The translations under genes were made by a program, and so were the position numbers. Positions 47,989-56,667 of a stretch of 64,000 nucleotides of DNA are shown one piece after another. The notes below the pieces were generated by a model. That model saw nothing but the letters and a program-made list of their open reading frames with translations. It was not told the DNA's origin and did not search any database. Source of the DNA: RGIG1959 sp045637645 (GTDB lineage Bacteria; Bacillota; Clostridia; Oscillospirales; Acutalibacteraceae); NCBI GenBank assembly GCA_045637645.1, contig JAZTZV010000053.1, forward strand, positions 1 through 64,000, in the 5' to 3' direction. The number at the start of each line of letters is the position of its first letter. Position 1 is the first letter of the stretch.

Positions 47989-48873
47989 TTAAGACATCCG
48001 ATTTAAGTGTTGATAAACGTCTTGCGCGATTTGATCGATTTGGTTACTCTCCCGCTCGCGGACGGAACGCAAGCGTCGTTTTTTCGGCATACCCCATACG
48101 TCAAAGAGGCACGGCCCGATCCATTCGTGATAGCCGCAACTTTCAAACAATCCGCGCACGATTGACAGGGAAGCGGTTTTGGGTTTCATGAAGATAATTT
48201 TCATCGGGTGTTTGATCACGGCAAATATCAGCGGTGGATAGTGTGCGGTGATGTTTGTGAATGTGATGCCGGGGTGTGTGACGGCAAGCGACACGTCGGT
48301 TTCGCTTTTGAAAAGCTCATAAAGCGAAAACATCAAAAATCGCTTGGCATTGCCGTACACCTTCGACGCTTGTTTGCGCGTGGAGAAATCGATGTCGGCG
48401 GGATCGATCACGGAATATGTATGCGCCACACTGCCTACAACGACCACGCGACCTTTGCGTTCGCGAAGAAGAGGTAACAGCTCGCGGATCATGTAATACG
48501 GCGACACAAAATTGATTTGAAAGACGTTGTCAAATCCTGTGTCGCAGATATGACGCGGAATGCTGTACGCGCCCGCGTTGTGCAAAAACACGTCAACGGG
48601 ATATGCCTTGAGTTCGTCCAATGCCGCGCGTACGGTGTCCATGCGTTCCAAATCAACGGTGATGCATTGAATCGTACGGTTGGGGTATTCGCGCAAAAGT
48701 GCCGCCCGTAAGGCGGCACTTTTTGAAGGATTACGGTCAAGAAGAATCAAATCCGCGTGCAATGCAAGAAGATGGTGGCAAAGCTCGTTGCCGATGCCGC
48801 CGGTTGCGCCTGTGACGGCGACGGTTTTGCCGTCAAGAGAGGACGTGTGGCGTTCGATCCATTTGCGGTTCAT
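47989..48873 (-). CDS. Short-chain dehydrogenase/reductase (SDR) family protein
   Basis: The 294-residue product has the Rossmann nucleotide loop VTGATGGIGNEL near 20-31, DVFLHNAGAY with the NAG motif near 94-102, Ser in VVVGSVAHTYS, and the catalytic YGNAK (YxxxK). The substrate is unknown. The C-terminal tail is basic (PKKRRLRSVRERES), which could bring the enzyme to the membrane. The ATG overlaps the stop of the hydrolase gene by four bases. Confidence 0.85.
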   Translation of the reverse strand: MNRKWIERHTSSLDGKTVAVTGATGGIGNELCHHLLALHADLILLDRNPSKSAALRAALLREYPNRTIQCITVDLERMDTVRAALDELKAYPVDVFLHNAGAYSIPRHICDTGFDNVFQINFVSPYYMIRELLPLLRERKGRVVVVGSVAHTYSVIDPADIDFSTRKQASKVYGNAKRFLMFSLYELFKSETDVSLAVTHPGITFTNITAHYPPLIFAVIKHPMKIIFMKPKTASLSIVRGLFESCGYHEWIGPCLFDVWGMPKKRRLRSVRERESNQIDQIAQDVYQHLNRMS

Positions 48874-49865
48874 GCGGTCGTCTCCTCCGAAAGCGTGTCA
48901 TAATCGTTCCAAAGCGCCAAGCAAGCGGCTTCGTAGCCGACTTGGTCGACCAAATAGCTCATGCCATGGTCGGCACCGGGTACGATCAAAAGCCGTTTCG
49001 GTGCAACACACGCTTTGTAATTTTCATACGTCATGGTAACGGGCACAAAATGATCGTCGGAACCGTGAATAAACAACACGGGAACGGTGCATTGCGCCAT
49101 CGCTTGGGTGCAACTGTATTCATCCGCCTCGATGTTCAAACGTTTGCGGTAAGCATCCTTGGCGGTGAAGTGATAAATGCCGTAGGGAAGATGCAGATTG
49201 TTTTCCACAACATGCTTCCAAATGGCGTGCGGGGCGGTGAAGCCGCAATCCGCAATGATGCCGCGGACGTTGGAGGGAAGCTCGAATCCGGCGGTCATGA
49301 GAACCGTCGAAGCGCCCATCGAAATACCGCCTAAATAAATGGGTAGGGTGCTGTCGGTCAAACGGTTGGCTTCATGGATCCATGCCAGACAATCGTGTCG
49401 TTCAAGCAACCCAAAACCCATGTATTCGCCGTCGCTGCCGCCTTGTGCGCGTTGCTCGACGAATAAAACGTTGCATCCGTTGTTCATCCAAAAGTCGGCG
49501 ATCAAGCCGAAATCACGCGACCAAACGGAACGCCATCCGTGCATGGCAACGATCGTGCGTTTGGCGTTAGGAACTTGATACCAATGCCCGACCAATTTCA
49601 AGCCGTCGTGCGACGTGATTTCGAGAACGTCGTGTTCGCGTGCTTGCAATGCGTCACCTTTTTGTTGAAGCACTTCGAAAATCTCGGCATAATCCTTCGA
49701 GTTCATAAGCTTGGCTTTGCTCTTGGCCATGCTTTTGGGCTCTTGCCGATCGAGTGCAATGGTCATCAAATGACCGGCGGAGGCGCGATACAATTTGGCG
49801 GCAAGAACAGAACCGATCGCCGCGGCGCCGACCGCAATTAAAATTTGTTTGGTTCGTTTTTTCAT
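48870..49865 (-). CDS. Alpha/beta hydrolase, membrane-anchored
   Basis: The 331-residue product has one N-terminal helix (ILIAVGAAAIGSVLAAKLY) and an alpha/beta hydrolase domain. The nucleophile elbow GISMGAS lies near 182-188, with an Asp in IHGSDDHFVP and the His in PGADHGMSY completing the triad; the oxyanion part is AMHGWRS. It resembles BAAT/prolyl-oligopeptidase-type esterases of the YqkD kind. It is exported or faces outside, and its substrate may be a lipid or ester. It begins the operon with SDR, MATE and NUDIX genes; a TATACT -10 lies just upstream. Confidence 0.82.
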   Translation of the reverse strand: MKKRTKQILIAVGAAAIGSVLAAKLYRASAGHLMTIALDRQEPKSMAKSKAKLMNSKDYAEIFEVLQQKGDALQAREHDVLEITSHDGLKLVGHWYQVPNAKRTIVAMHGWRSVWSRDFGLIADFWMNNGCNVLFVEQRAQGGSDGEYMGFGLLERHDCLAWIHEANRLTDSTLPIYLGGISMGASTVLMTAGFELPSNVRGIIADCGFTAPHAIWKHVVENNLHLPYGIYHFTAKDAYRKRLNIEADEYSCTQAMAQCTVPVLFIHGSDDHFVPVTMTYENYKACVAPKRLLIVPGADHGMSYLVDQVGYEAACLALWNDYDTLSEETTA

Positions 49866-49939
49866 GGTCGTCCCCTCGCTAACTCGTTGTTGTTACAGTA
49901 TAGGCGGAATCGACACGGTTTATAAGTCGCAGCGGAAAT

Positions 49940-51073
49940 TTAATCCGACACGACGGTTGTGTGCTTTTCGATGTGATCGCAAAGATCACGCGTGGAATTC
50001 GCGTTGATCGATGCGCGTTGTGCTTGTTGCATATCGATCGCCGCTTCGGTTTGGAAGAGCGTTTGGATCGCAGGCAACAAGTCGGTTTGGATATTTTCAA
50101 CGGCAAGACACATGTTGTGTGAGCTGAAAAATTCAATATTATGCGTTTCACAGCCGGGAATCGGCGGCATCAGGATCATCGGGGTGCAGCTGACGGCGGC
50201 TTCGGTCGTGGACAAACCGCCGGGCTTGGTGATGAACAAACGGCATGCATGCAAATATTGCGGCATTTGATCGGTGCGTCCGATGATGTGGATCTGTTTG
50301 TTGCCGGCAAAGTTTTGCAACAATTTTTCATACAAGCGTTCATTGCTTCCGCAGATAACAACCAAATGCGCTTGCGGGGTTTCTTCCAGAAATGTCAACA
50401 ACGCTTTGATGCAATCGGTCATGGAACTGGCACCGATGCTACCGCCCGACAGCACGATATATTCATGTTCCGCCGACAAACCGATCGCTTTGCAAGCCTC
50501 TTCTTTCGTAATAGGCTTTGAAAAATGACGTTTAACGGGAATGCCGTAGGGAAGAATCTTGCTTGCGTGCACACCGTTTTCAACAAATAGGGGCGCAAGC
50601 TCGGGGGACGGAATCACAAAATAGTCGCATTTGGCGTCGCGCAAAAACGGATAGCAGGTATAGTCGGTGGCGATTAGATAGCAAGGCGGTGTTTTGAAAC
50701 CGTGTTTGCGAAGCGCCGTCATCATATGCGCCGCAAAGAGGTGCGTCATCACAACTGCATCGAATGTGTGCTTGGTCAAATATTTTTTCAGTGCATGGGC
50801 ACAAACGCTGTTTGCCCAATACGCCGCCGATTCACCGGGAACTTGCTTGCTGAAAGTTTCGCTGATGGAATACATAGCGCCGAAAGCTTTCGGTGCGTAT
50901 TGTACCGTTTTGATATAGGTATTATCCACGATTTTGGCGGCGGGTTTTCCGACCAGACCAAACGCATCTTCAAAGCAAACCTGATGTCCGCGACGACGCA
51001 TTTCTTCGACAACGGCGTAACCGGCGGTATTGTGTCCGCCTCCTGTGCCACAGGATAAAATCAAGATCCTCAT
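49940..51073 (-). CDS. GT28/MGDG synthase-type glycosyltransferase
   Basis: The 377-residue product starts MRILILSCGTGGGHNTAGYA, the MGDG-synthase N-terminal motif. SGGSIGASSM near 230 and a C-terminal PGGLSTTEA segment (about 307-315) form the nucleotide-sugar site of GT28 enzymes. Bacillus UgtP and relatives use UDP-glucose to glycosylate diacylglycerol for glycolipids and lipoteichoic acid anchors. Here that is the likely role, though the acceptor is not proven. The ATG at 51073 follows GAGGTGG. Promoter TTGCAA-17-TAGAAT lies upstream. Confidence 0.85.
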   Translation of the reverse strand: MRILILSCGTGGGHNTAGYAVVEEMRRRGHQVCFEDAFGLVGKPAAKIVDNTYIKTVQYAPKAFGAMYSISETFSKQVPGESAAYWANSVCAHALKKYLTKHTFDAVVMTHLFAAHMMTALRKHGFKTPPCYLIATDYTCYPFLRDAKCDYFVIPSPELAPLFVENGVHASKILPYGIPVKRHFSKPITKEEACKAIGLSAEHEYIVLSGGSIGASSMTDCIKALLTFLEETPQAHLVVICGSNERLYEKLLQNFAGNKQIHIIGRTDQMPQYLHACRLFITKPGGLSTTEAAVSCTPMILMPPIPGCETHNIEFFSSHNMCLAVENIQTDLLPAIQTLFQTEAAIDMQQAQRASINANSTRDLCDHIEKHTTVVSD

Positions 51074-51153
51074 GTTGGTTCCACCTCGCTTGGGATGTTT
51101 ATGGCTCATGAGTGGTAATATCGAAAAAGTATTTTGTGCATTGATTTTCACTC

Positions 51154-51182
51154 TCATTCTACCTTAAAACTGCCCGATTTGC
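51154..51182 (-). promoter_or_regulatory. Promoter of the glycosyltransferase gene
   Basis: Minus strand TTGCAA, 17 bases, TAGAAT, about 80 bases before the start codon. Confidence 0.6.
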
Positions 51183-51317
51183 AATAGAGATTTTGTTTGT
51201 TTGCAAAAAAGACACACTTTGTCTGCGGTGTGTTCACGCTTTGTTCGGATTCCGATCGAATGCACTGTGCATATATTGGTACAGGGGAGTCTGAATGTTA
51301 TGAAAGGAGGCGATCAA

Positions 51318-51539
51318 ATGCAAGCGTTGTATTATGTCGGGTCGATATCGCAAGCTATGCGCGGCAAACGTGTTTTGGAACAACATGGAATCCGTTGTGA
51401 GATCCGACGCTCCGAAGCGAACAGCGAACATGGTTGCGGATACAGCTTGTCGGTGTCGCAAGATTCTCCTAATGTGCCGCTTGTTCTGCGTGCAAACGGC
51501 ATCACATCCGTATCATCTAAAGGGCGTGTCGGCTCATGA
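51318..51539 (+). CDS. DUF3343 family protein (putative S/Se carrier)
   Basis: The 73-residue product starts MQALYYVGSISQAMRGKRVL at 51318 after AAAGGAGG. The family Cys lies in EHGCGYSLSV. DUF3343 proteins are often found beside cysteine desulfurases and selenium genes and are guessed to carry sulfur or selenium. Here it overlaps the start of a cysteine desulfurase-like gene by four bases, which supports a partnership. Confidence 0.75.
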   Translation: MQALYYVGSISQAMRGKRVLEQHGIRCEIRRSEANSEHGCGYSLSVSQDSPNVPLVLRANGITSVSSKGRVGS

Positions 51540-52672
51540 TATATTTTGACCATGCCGCAACGTCATATCCAAAGTCAACGGCGGTTTATCGTGCCGCCGA
51601 TCAAGCACTGCGATGCTATGCGGCAAATCCGGGGCGTTCGGGATATGCCATGTCGCTGGCAACGTCGGAGGCAGTGTACAATTGTCGCGAGCGTGCGGCG
51701 ACTTTGTTCGGCGTTCATGATCCGCGTCGCGTGATATTGATGTCGGGATGTACGCAGGCGCTGAACACCGCCATCAAAAGCGTTTTGAAAAACGGAGGGC
51801 GCGCGGTGGTGTCCGATTTGGAGCATAACGCGGTTATGCGTCCGCTGTACGCGCTTTCTCCGTATCAACCGATATATGATGTGGCGCATGTGACGGTCGG
51901 AGATGACGATCAAACGGTGGCGGCATTTGCGCAAGCAATCGGTCCGAAAACCAAAGCAGTGGTGTGCACACATGCTTCCAACGTGATCGGCTATGCCTTG
52001 CCGATTGCACGCATTGCGGCGGTCGCGCACGAGCGCGGGATCCCGATCATCGTGGATGCGGCGCAGTCAGCAGGACATTTGCCGATCAATTTGGAAGATG
52101 ACGCGCTCGATTGTGTGTGCGCGGCGGGGCATAAAGGGCTCGGCGGCCCGATGGGGACGGGACTTTTGATGTGCCGTGAGGATTTTGAGATCGAGCCGCT
52201 TGTGGAAGGCGGAACAGGAAGCGACTCGTTGTCGTATGCACAGCCGTTGCAACTGCCCGATCGTTTGGAAAGCGGTACGCCGAACGTGCCGGGAATTTGC
52301 GCGCTCCGAGCGGGGATTGACCGCGTGTTGCGTATCGGTGTGGAACGGTTGTCACGCCACGAAATCGCACTCGGGCAATATGTGCATGACGGCTTACAAA
52401 TGATACAAGGAATCGCGACGGTGTCGCCGCGTCCGCAGTTTGGACATTCGACGGCGGTCGTGTCGTTTTGTCCGACGCAAAAGTCGGTAGAAGACGTTTG
52501 TCAAGCGTTGTCACATTACGGTGTGGCGGTGCGCGGTGGGCTTCATTGTGCGCCGCTGGCGCATGAAACGATCGGCTCGTTGCCTCAGGGGACGGTGCGC
52601 TTGTCGTTCGGAGCATCCAACACATGGAAAGAAGCGGAAATGTTCTTGCAAATTCTTAAAAAAATCCTGTAA
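51536..52672 (+). CDS. Class V aminotransferase, cysteine desulfurase-like
   Basis: The 378-residue product begins IYFDHAATSYPKS. It contains the PLP Lys in CAAGHKGLGGPMGTG near 201, the Asp in IVDAAQSAGH near 178, and the loop RGGLHCAPLAHETIG near 344, where the Cys is the persulfide acceptor. The layout matches the TIGR01977 subgroup, a companion of DUF3343 and selenium genes, rather than IscS or SufS. selD is not in the window, so sulfur or selenium delivery is only inferred. Confidence 0.85.
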   Translation: MIYFDHAATSYPKSTAVYRAADQALRCYAANPGRSGYAMSLATSEAVYNCRERAATLFGVHDPRRVILMSGCTQALNTAIKSVLKNGGRAVVSDLEHNAVMRPLYALSPYQPIYDVAHVTVGDDDQTVAAFAQAIGPKTKAVVCTHASNVIGYALPIARIAAVAHERGIPIIVDAAQSAGHLPINLEDDALDCVCAAGHKGLGGPMGTGLLMCREDFEIEPLVEGGTGSDSLSYAQPLQLPDRLESGTPNVPGICALRAGIDRVLRIGVERLSRHEIALGQYVHDGLQMIQGIATVSPRPQFGHSTAVVSFCPTQKSVEDVCQALSHYGVAVRGGLHCAPLAHETIGSLPQGTVRLSFGASNTWKEAEMFLQILKKIL

Positions 52673-52678
52673 AACACA

Positions 52679-52708
52679 TTGCTTTTTCCGCAATATGTAT
52701 GGTAAAAT
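52679..52708 (+). promoter_or_regulatory. Promoter of cdaA-cdaR
   Basis: TTGCTT (52679-52684), 18 bases, TAAAAT (52703-52708). It overlaps the aminotransferase stop. Confidence 0.55.
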
Positions 52709-52745
52709 AGTCATATACTTGACTATATCTGCGGAGGTGATGTGT

Positions 52746-53645
52746 GTGCTGGAATCGATTCAAATGTTTTTGACCGAATTTTGGGCACGTATCTTGGTAT
52801 TTTTCACCAGTTTGAACCCCATCACAACGCTGATCGATATCACGGTTGTTGCCGCGTTGATTTTTACGTTGATCAAATTGGTGCGCGATTCCCGCGCCGA
52901 ACAACTCATCAAAGGTATTTTGTTGATGGCGGCGGTTTACGGATTGTCCGTTTTGCTTGATTTGCAAACGCTGACCTATTTGCTCGGCATTTTGTTTGAT
53001 AATGCGTTGATCTTGGTCGTTGTTGTGTTCCAACCTGAAATTCGCCGTGCGCTTGAACATTTCGGTCACTCGAGTTTTAAAGGTGCGTTTTCGGCGATCG
53101 GTCGCAATTCTTCCAAAGAAGCGATCGTCACGCAACACAAGCAAGCGATCGCGGCGGTCTGCGGCGCGGTGGAGCAATTGCAGCGCCAACGCATGGGTGC
53201 GTTGATCGTGTTTGAGCGTCACACCAAACTCGGCGAGATCATCGCTTCGGGTACGGTGATCGACGCCGATCCCTCCGTCGAACTGATCGGTAATGTCTTT
53301 TTCAACAAAGCTCCGTTGCATGACGGCGCGATGATCATTCGCGACGGTCGTGTGTGTGCCGCGGGATGCATCCTGCCGCTCACCACGCATCATCGCCTTT
53401 CCAGCTCGCTCGGCACGCGCCATCGCGCGGCGGTCGGCATGAGTGAAAACTCCGATGCGTTGATCGTGGTCGTATCGGAAGAAACGTCGGCAATTTCCCT
53501 TGCGCAAGGCGGCGAGTTGACGCGTGATTACACGCCGAAAACGCTTCGCATCGCCCTTGAAAACGGCATCTTGAGTGATATCCCCGACGATGAACAGCGC
53601 GGTCTTTTCAAAAAGCTGTTCAAAGGAAAGGGGGATGCGCAGTGA
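52746..53645 (+). CDS. cdaA: Diadenylate cyclase CdaA (DacA)
   Basis: The 299-residue product makes c-di-AMP. Three N-terminal helices (to about residue 85) are followed by the DisA_N domain with FQPEIRRALE, the catalytic DGAMII near 195 and GTRHRAA near 228. I chose GTG at 52746 because GGAGG lies eight bases upstream; an ATG at 52740 is only two bases from that site. CdaR follows with a four-base overlap, the usual arrangement; glmM is not adjacent. Confidence 0.93.
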   Translation: MLESIQMFLTEFWARILVFFTSLNPITTLIDITVVAALIFTLIKLVRDSRAEQLIKGILLMAAVYGLSVLLDLQTLTYLLGILFDNALILVVVVFQPEIRRALEHFGHSSFKGAFSAIGRNSSKEAIVTQHKQAIAAVCGAVEQLQRQRMGALIVFERHTKLGEIIASGTVIDADPSVELIGNVFFNKAPLHDGAMIIRDGRVCAAGCILPLTTHHRLSSSLGTRHRAAVGMSENSDALIVVVSEETSAISLAQGGELTRDYTPKTLRIALENGILSDIPDDEQRGLFKKLFKGKGDAQ

Positions 53646-54955
53646 AATCTCGTTTTTCTTTCAGTCGCTTTTTGGCGAATGACAAACTGATGATGATCGT
53701 GTCGATTTTGCTTGCGATCGGTATTTGGTTCGGTGTCATTTCCGGCCCCGCTAACGTGCAGGAACGTTCTATCGCCATGACAGTCACCGTTGATCTCACA
53801 AACACGTATGCGTATCAAAGCGGTTTGCGTGTGCTCGGTGAAGACACATTCAGCGTGAAAGTCAACGTGTCCGGACCTTGGTCGGTGTTGACGAAGCTTG
53901 ACGCAGACGACATTCGCGTGCGTCCCGATTTGACGTCCATCACAGGTGCGGGAGATGTTCAAGTGCCGCTTACCGCGTCGCGTAACAGCGACGAAACCGA
54001 TTATGACATCTTGTCCGTATCTCCGAAAACGGTGTCGGTCATGTGTGACTATTGGCAGGAAGGCACCGCTTTTAAGGTGACGACCGATGTGACGTCGCTG
54101 ACCGTTACCGATCCGAAGAAAAACCAAATCGGCGAGCCCTTCTTGGATACGACCGCGTTCCCTGAGGGCAAAATCACGATTGACGGTCCGCAATCGGTCG
54201 TCAGCCGCATCCATACGCTTGTCGCGCGTGTGAATGTTTCCGAAGTGTTGTCGGAGTTGAAACAATATACGGTTCCGCTTGTTGCGCTTGATGCGGACGG
54301 CGAAGAACTGGATTTGACCTATTGTGTGTTCCGTGAGATCCCCGACGGCAATGTAACGGTGACGGTTCCCGTTTGGGAACAACGACACGTGGAGATCGGT
54401 TACAATGTTCTCAATGCTCCGAGCGGTATGGAACTTGAATCGCTGTTGACTGTGGAACCGACATCTCTTGAATTGCTCGGTCCGACAGCCGATCTCAATG
54501 TGGTCGAGGAACAACTTGCCAATATCGGTACGATCGATTTTGCTAAGCTTGCGCTTACCAAGGATTCCATCACGTTCCCGCTCTCAATTGTTCCGTCGGT
54601 TCGTGCGATTGATTCGCCCACTGAAATTAAAGTATCGCTCAACAAAGACTCGTTGTCTCAAAAGACGATGACGTTGGTTGCGAACACCAACACGGTGAGT
54701 ATCAAAGGTTCACTCGGCGATTTGAAGGTGACCATTCCGCAACAAACGCTTGATCAAATTGTGCTTGTCGGTGACGAAACGGCGATCAACGCCATCTCTT
54801 CGGCGGCGCTGACGCTCGAGATCGATCTCGGCTCGTCTCCCAAAGCGGGTACGAAGCAATATATTGCGAATTTAAAAATCAACGGTTACGACGATGTTTG
54901 GGCGTATTACGGCGACCAAAATGAAGGTATTCCCGTCTATATCACATTGGCATAA
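53642..54955 (+). CDS. cdaR: CdaR (YbbR-domain) regulator of diadenylate cyclase
   Basis: The 437-residue product has a single N-terminal helix (DKLMMIVSILLAIGIWFGVI) and four YbbR beta repeats outside the membrane, seen by recurring V-x-V-x-G-P patterns (VKVNVSGPWSVL, ITIDGPQSVVSRI, LELLGPTADLN, IVLVGDETAIN). In other Bacillota CdaR binds and controls CdaA. The start is GTG overlapping cdaA. A 20-bp stem follows the stop. Confidence 0.9.
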   Translation: MKSRFSFSRFLANDKLMMIVSILLAIGIWFGVISGPANVQERSIAMTVTVDLTNTYAYQSGLRVLGEDTFSVKVNVSGPWSVLTKLDADDIRVRPDLTSITGAGDVQVPLTASRNSDETDYDILSVSPKTVSVMCDYWQEGTAFKVTTDVTSLTVTDPKKNQIGEPFLDTTAFPEGKITIDGPQSVVSRIHTLVARVNVSEVLSELKQYTVPLVALDADGEELDLTYCVFREIPDGNVTVTVPVWEQRHVEIGYNVLNAPSGMELESLLTVEPTSLELLGPTADLNVVEEQLANIGTIDFAKLALTKDSITFPLSIVPSVRAIDSPTEIKVSLNKDSLSQKTMTLVANTNTVSIKGSLGDLKVTIPQQTLDQIVLVGDETAINAISSAALTLEIDLGSSPKAGTKQYIANLKINGYDDVWAYYGDQNEGIPVYITLA

Positions 54956-54997
54956 ATCAAACAGCATCGCACAAAACTGTGCGATGCTGTTTGATTT
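54954..54997 (+). terminator. Long stem-loop after cdaR
   Basis: AAATCAAACAGCATCGCACA and its exact complement form a 20-bp stem around AAAC. The T tract is short, so termination strength is uncertain. Confidence 0.7.
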
Positions 54998-55008
54998 ATG
55001 AAAAGAAC

Positions 55009-55037
55009 TTGCCTTTTGGAGCGGTATGCGATATAAT
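55009..55037 (+). promoter_or_regulatory. Promoter of folE
   Basis: TTGCCT (55009-55014), 17 bases, TATAAT (55032-55037). Confidence 0.7.
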
Positions 55038-55071
55038 AATGTCAACTTTTTTGAAAGAAGGCGTCGCGTTA

Positions 55072-55635
55072 ATGGATAAGGAACGTTTGGAAGCGGCAGT
55101 ACGCGAAATTTTGATTGCGATCGGCGAGGATCCCGACCGCGAAGGTCTTGTGGAAACGCCTCGTCGCGTTGCAAATATGTATGAAGAAGTGTTTTCGGGC
55201 ATGACCGAAGACCCCAAGCAACACGTCAAATTGTTCACCGAACATCAGCCGGATGAGCTTGTGACCGTGCGCGATATTCCGCTCCATTCGATGTGTGAGC
55301 ATCATCTGTTGCCGTTTATCGGCGTGGCGCACGTAGCGTATATCCCGCAAGACGGCAAGGTGATCGGTCTTTCGAAACTGGCGCGCATCATCAACACCTA
55401 TGCGCGCCGTCCGCAATTGCAAGAACGTCTCACTGCGCAAGTGGCGGATTTCCTCGAGCAAGAATTGAATCCGAAAGGTGTCGCCGTCATCATCGAAGCG
55501 GAACATCTGTGTATGACGATGCGCGGTGTCCGCGCCGCCGGAGCCACAACACAAACGTCGGCGCTTCGCGGCTTGATGCGTTCGGATGCGCGCACACGTG
55601 CGGAGACCCTCTCGTTGCTCACAAACCGCAATTGA
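55072..55635 (+). CDS. folE: GTP cyclohydrolase I
   Basis: The 187-residue product has GEDPDREGLVETPRRVA near 19-35, the zinc/active-site segment HSMCEHHLLPF near 72-82, IGLSKLARI, and HLCMTMRGV near 142 with the second zinc Cys. It converts GTP to dihydroneopterin triphosphate for folate (or queuosine). No other folate gene is adjacent. The ATG at 55072 follows AAGAAGG at long spacing. Confidence 0.95.
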   Translation: MDKERLEAAVREILIAIGEDPDREGLVETPRRVANMYEEVFSGMTEDPKQHVKLFTEHQPDELVTVRDIPLHSMCEHHLLPFIGVAHVAYIPQDGKVIGLSKLARIINTYARRPQLQERLTAQVADFLEQELNPKGVAVIIEAEHLCMTMRGVRAAGATTQTSALRGLMRSDARTRAETLSLLTNRN

Positions 55636-55655
55636 ATCACATATACTGACAATGA

Positions 55656-55708
55656 GTCTATCACGGCCGCAAGATCGTACAAATGGCGATTCTGCGGCTG
55701 TTTTATTG
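55656..55708 (+). terminator. Stem-loop with T-rich tail between folE and the CDF gene
   Basis: GCCGCA/TGCGGC enclose ATCG/CGAT pairs and are followed by TGTTTTATT. A TATACT -10 at 55642-55647 precedes it, so it may end folE or sit in the leader of the next gene. Confidence 0.5.
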
Positions 55709-55726
55709 TCAGGAGGGAAATATGTT

Positions 55727-56641
55727 TTGAAAAGCGGAAATCAAACGGCGCTTCGTGTTTCTTTTTTGAATATAGTTTTGAATTGTCTGTTGGCGGTTGT
55801 GAAATTGATCGTCGGTGCGCTCTGCGGATCGGGGGCACTGGTGTCGGACGGGATCCATTCCGTAACCGATGTTGTCAGTACCGTTGTTGTGGCGATCGGC
55901 ATTAAACTGTCCGAGCGGTCTTCGGACGGCAAGCATCCGTACGGTCATGAACGCATGGAATGTGTCGCGGCGGTGCTGTTGTCGGTGTTGATCGGCATCA
56001 CCGGCGTCGGCATTGCGTTTACGGGGATTCGCCATGCGCTCGAAGCGGGATCGACTGTGGATTCCTCGCCCGGACGATGGGCGGTGACGGTGGCGGTCGC
56101 ATCGGTTGTAATCAAAGAAATCATGTTTCGCTATACCCGACGCGCGGCACGAATGTGCGGATCGGGAGCGTTGTTGGCGGATGCGTGGCATCTGCGCAGT
56201 GATGCACTCGCATCCGTTGGTAGTGTTGTCGGTGTGATCGGTGCCTATTTCGGTTTACCGATGCTGGATTCGATTGCGTCGGTGGTGATCGGCTTGTTTG
56301 TGTTGAAAGCGGCGGTGGAGATTTTCGTGGATGCCATGCGCAAAATGACCGACCGCGCCTGCGAGGAAGAATTACAGGAAGAAATGGTGCGTTTCGTGAC
56401 GGCGTATCCTGCGGTTGTGGATGTATTGGAAATAAAGACGCGCTTGTTCGGCAACCGTGTATTGGCGGAAATCACGGTTGCCGTTGAGGAAACCCTTTCG
56501 TGCCGAGAGGCGTTTGAGGTGGCGCAAACAATCGAGCAAACGGTTTGCGAATGTTTTGAAACGGTGAAGCATTGTGCGGTTCATATTCATCCTGTTTGTG
56601 TACAAGTGAGTGGTTGCAAATCGAGTATAGATGTGATATAA
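55727..56641 (+). CDS. Cation diffusion facilitator (CDF) family transporter
   Basis: The 304-residue product has six helices. Metal-site residues are seen in SDGIHSVTDV (helix 2) and ADAWHLRSDALASVG (helix 5, HxxxD), with KHPYGHERME in the loop; a cytoplasmic domain follows helix 6 from about 205. These proteins export Zn, Fe or Mn by proton exchange. The start is TTG at 55727, ten bases after AGGAGGG, which gives the usual family length. Upstream in-frame sequence overlaps folE and is rejected. Confidence 0.88.
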   Translation: MKSGNQTALRVSFLNIVLNCLLAVVKLIVGALCGSGALVSDGIHSVTDVVSTVVVAIGIKLSERSSDGKHPYGHERMECVAAVLLSVLIGITGVGIAFTGIRHALEAGSTVDSSPGRWAVTVAVASVVIKEIMFRYTRRAARMCGSGALLADAWHLRSDALASVGSVVGVIGAYFGLPMLDSIASVVIGLFVLKAAVEIFVDAMRKMTDRACEEELQEEMVRFVTAYPAVVDVLEIKTRLFGNRVLAEITVAVEETLSCREAFEVAQTIEQTVCECFETVKHCAVHIHPVCVQVSGCKSSIDVI

Positions 56642-56642
56642 T
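56614..56642 (+). promoter_or_regulatory. Promoter of tsaE-tsaB
   Basis: TTGCAA (56614-56619), 17 bases, TATAAT (56637-56642), inside the end of the CDF gene. Confidence 0.7.
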
Positions 56643-56667
56643 GTACAAAAATGAAGGAGGTGGGTGC

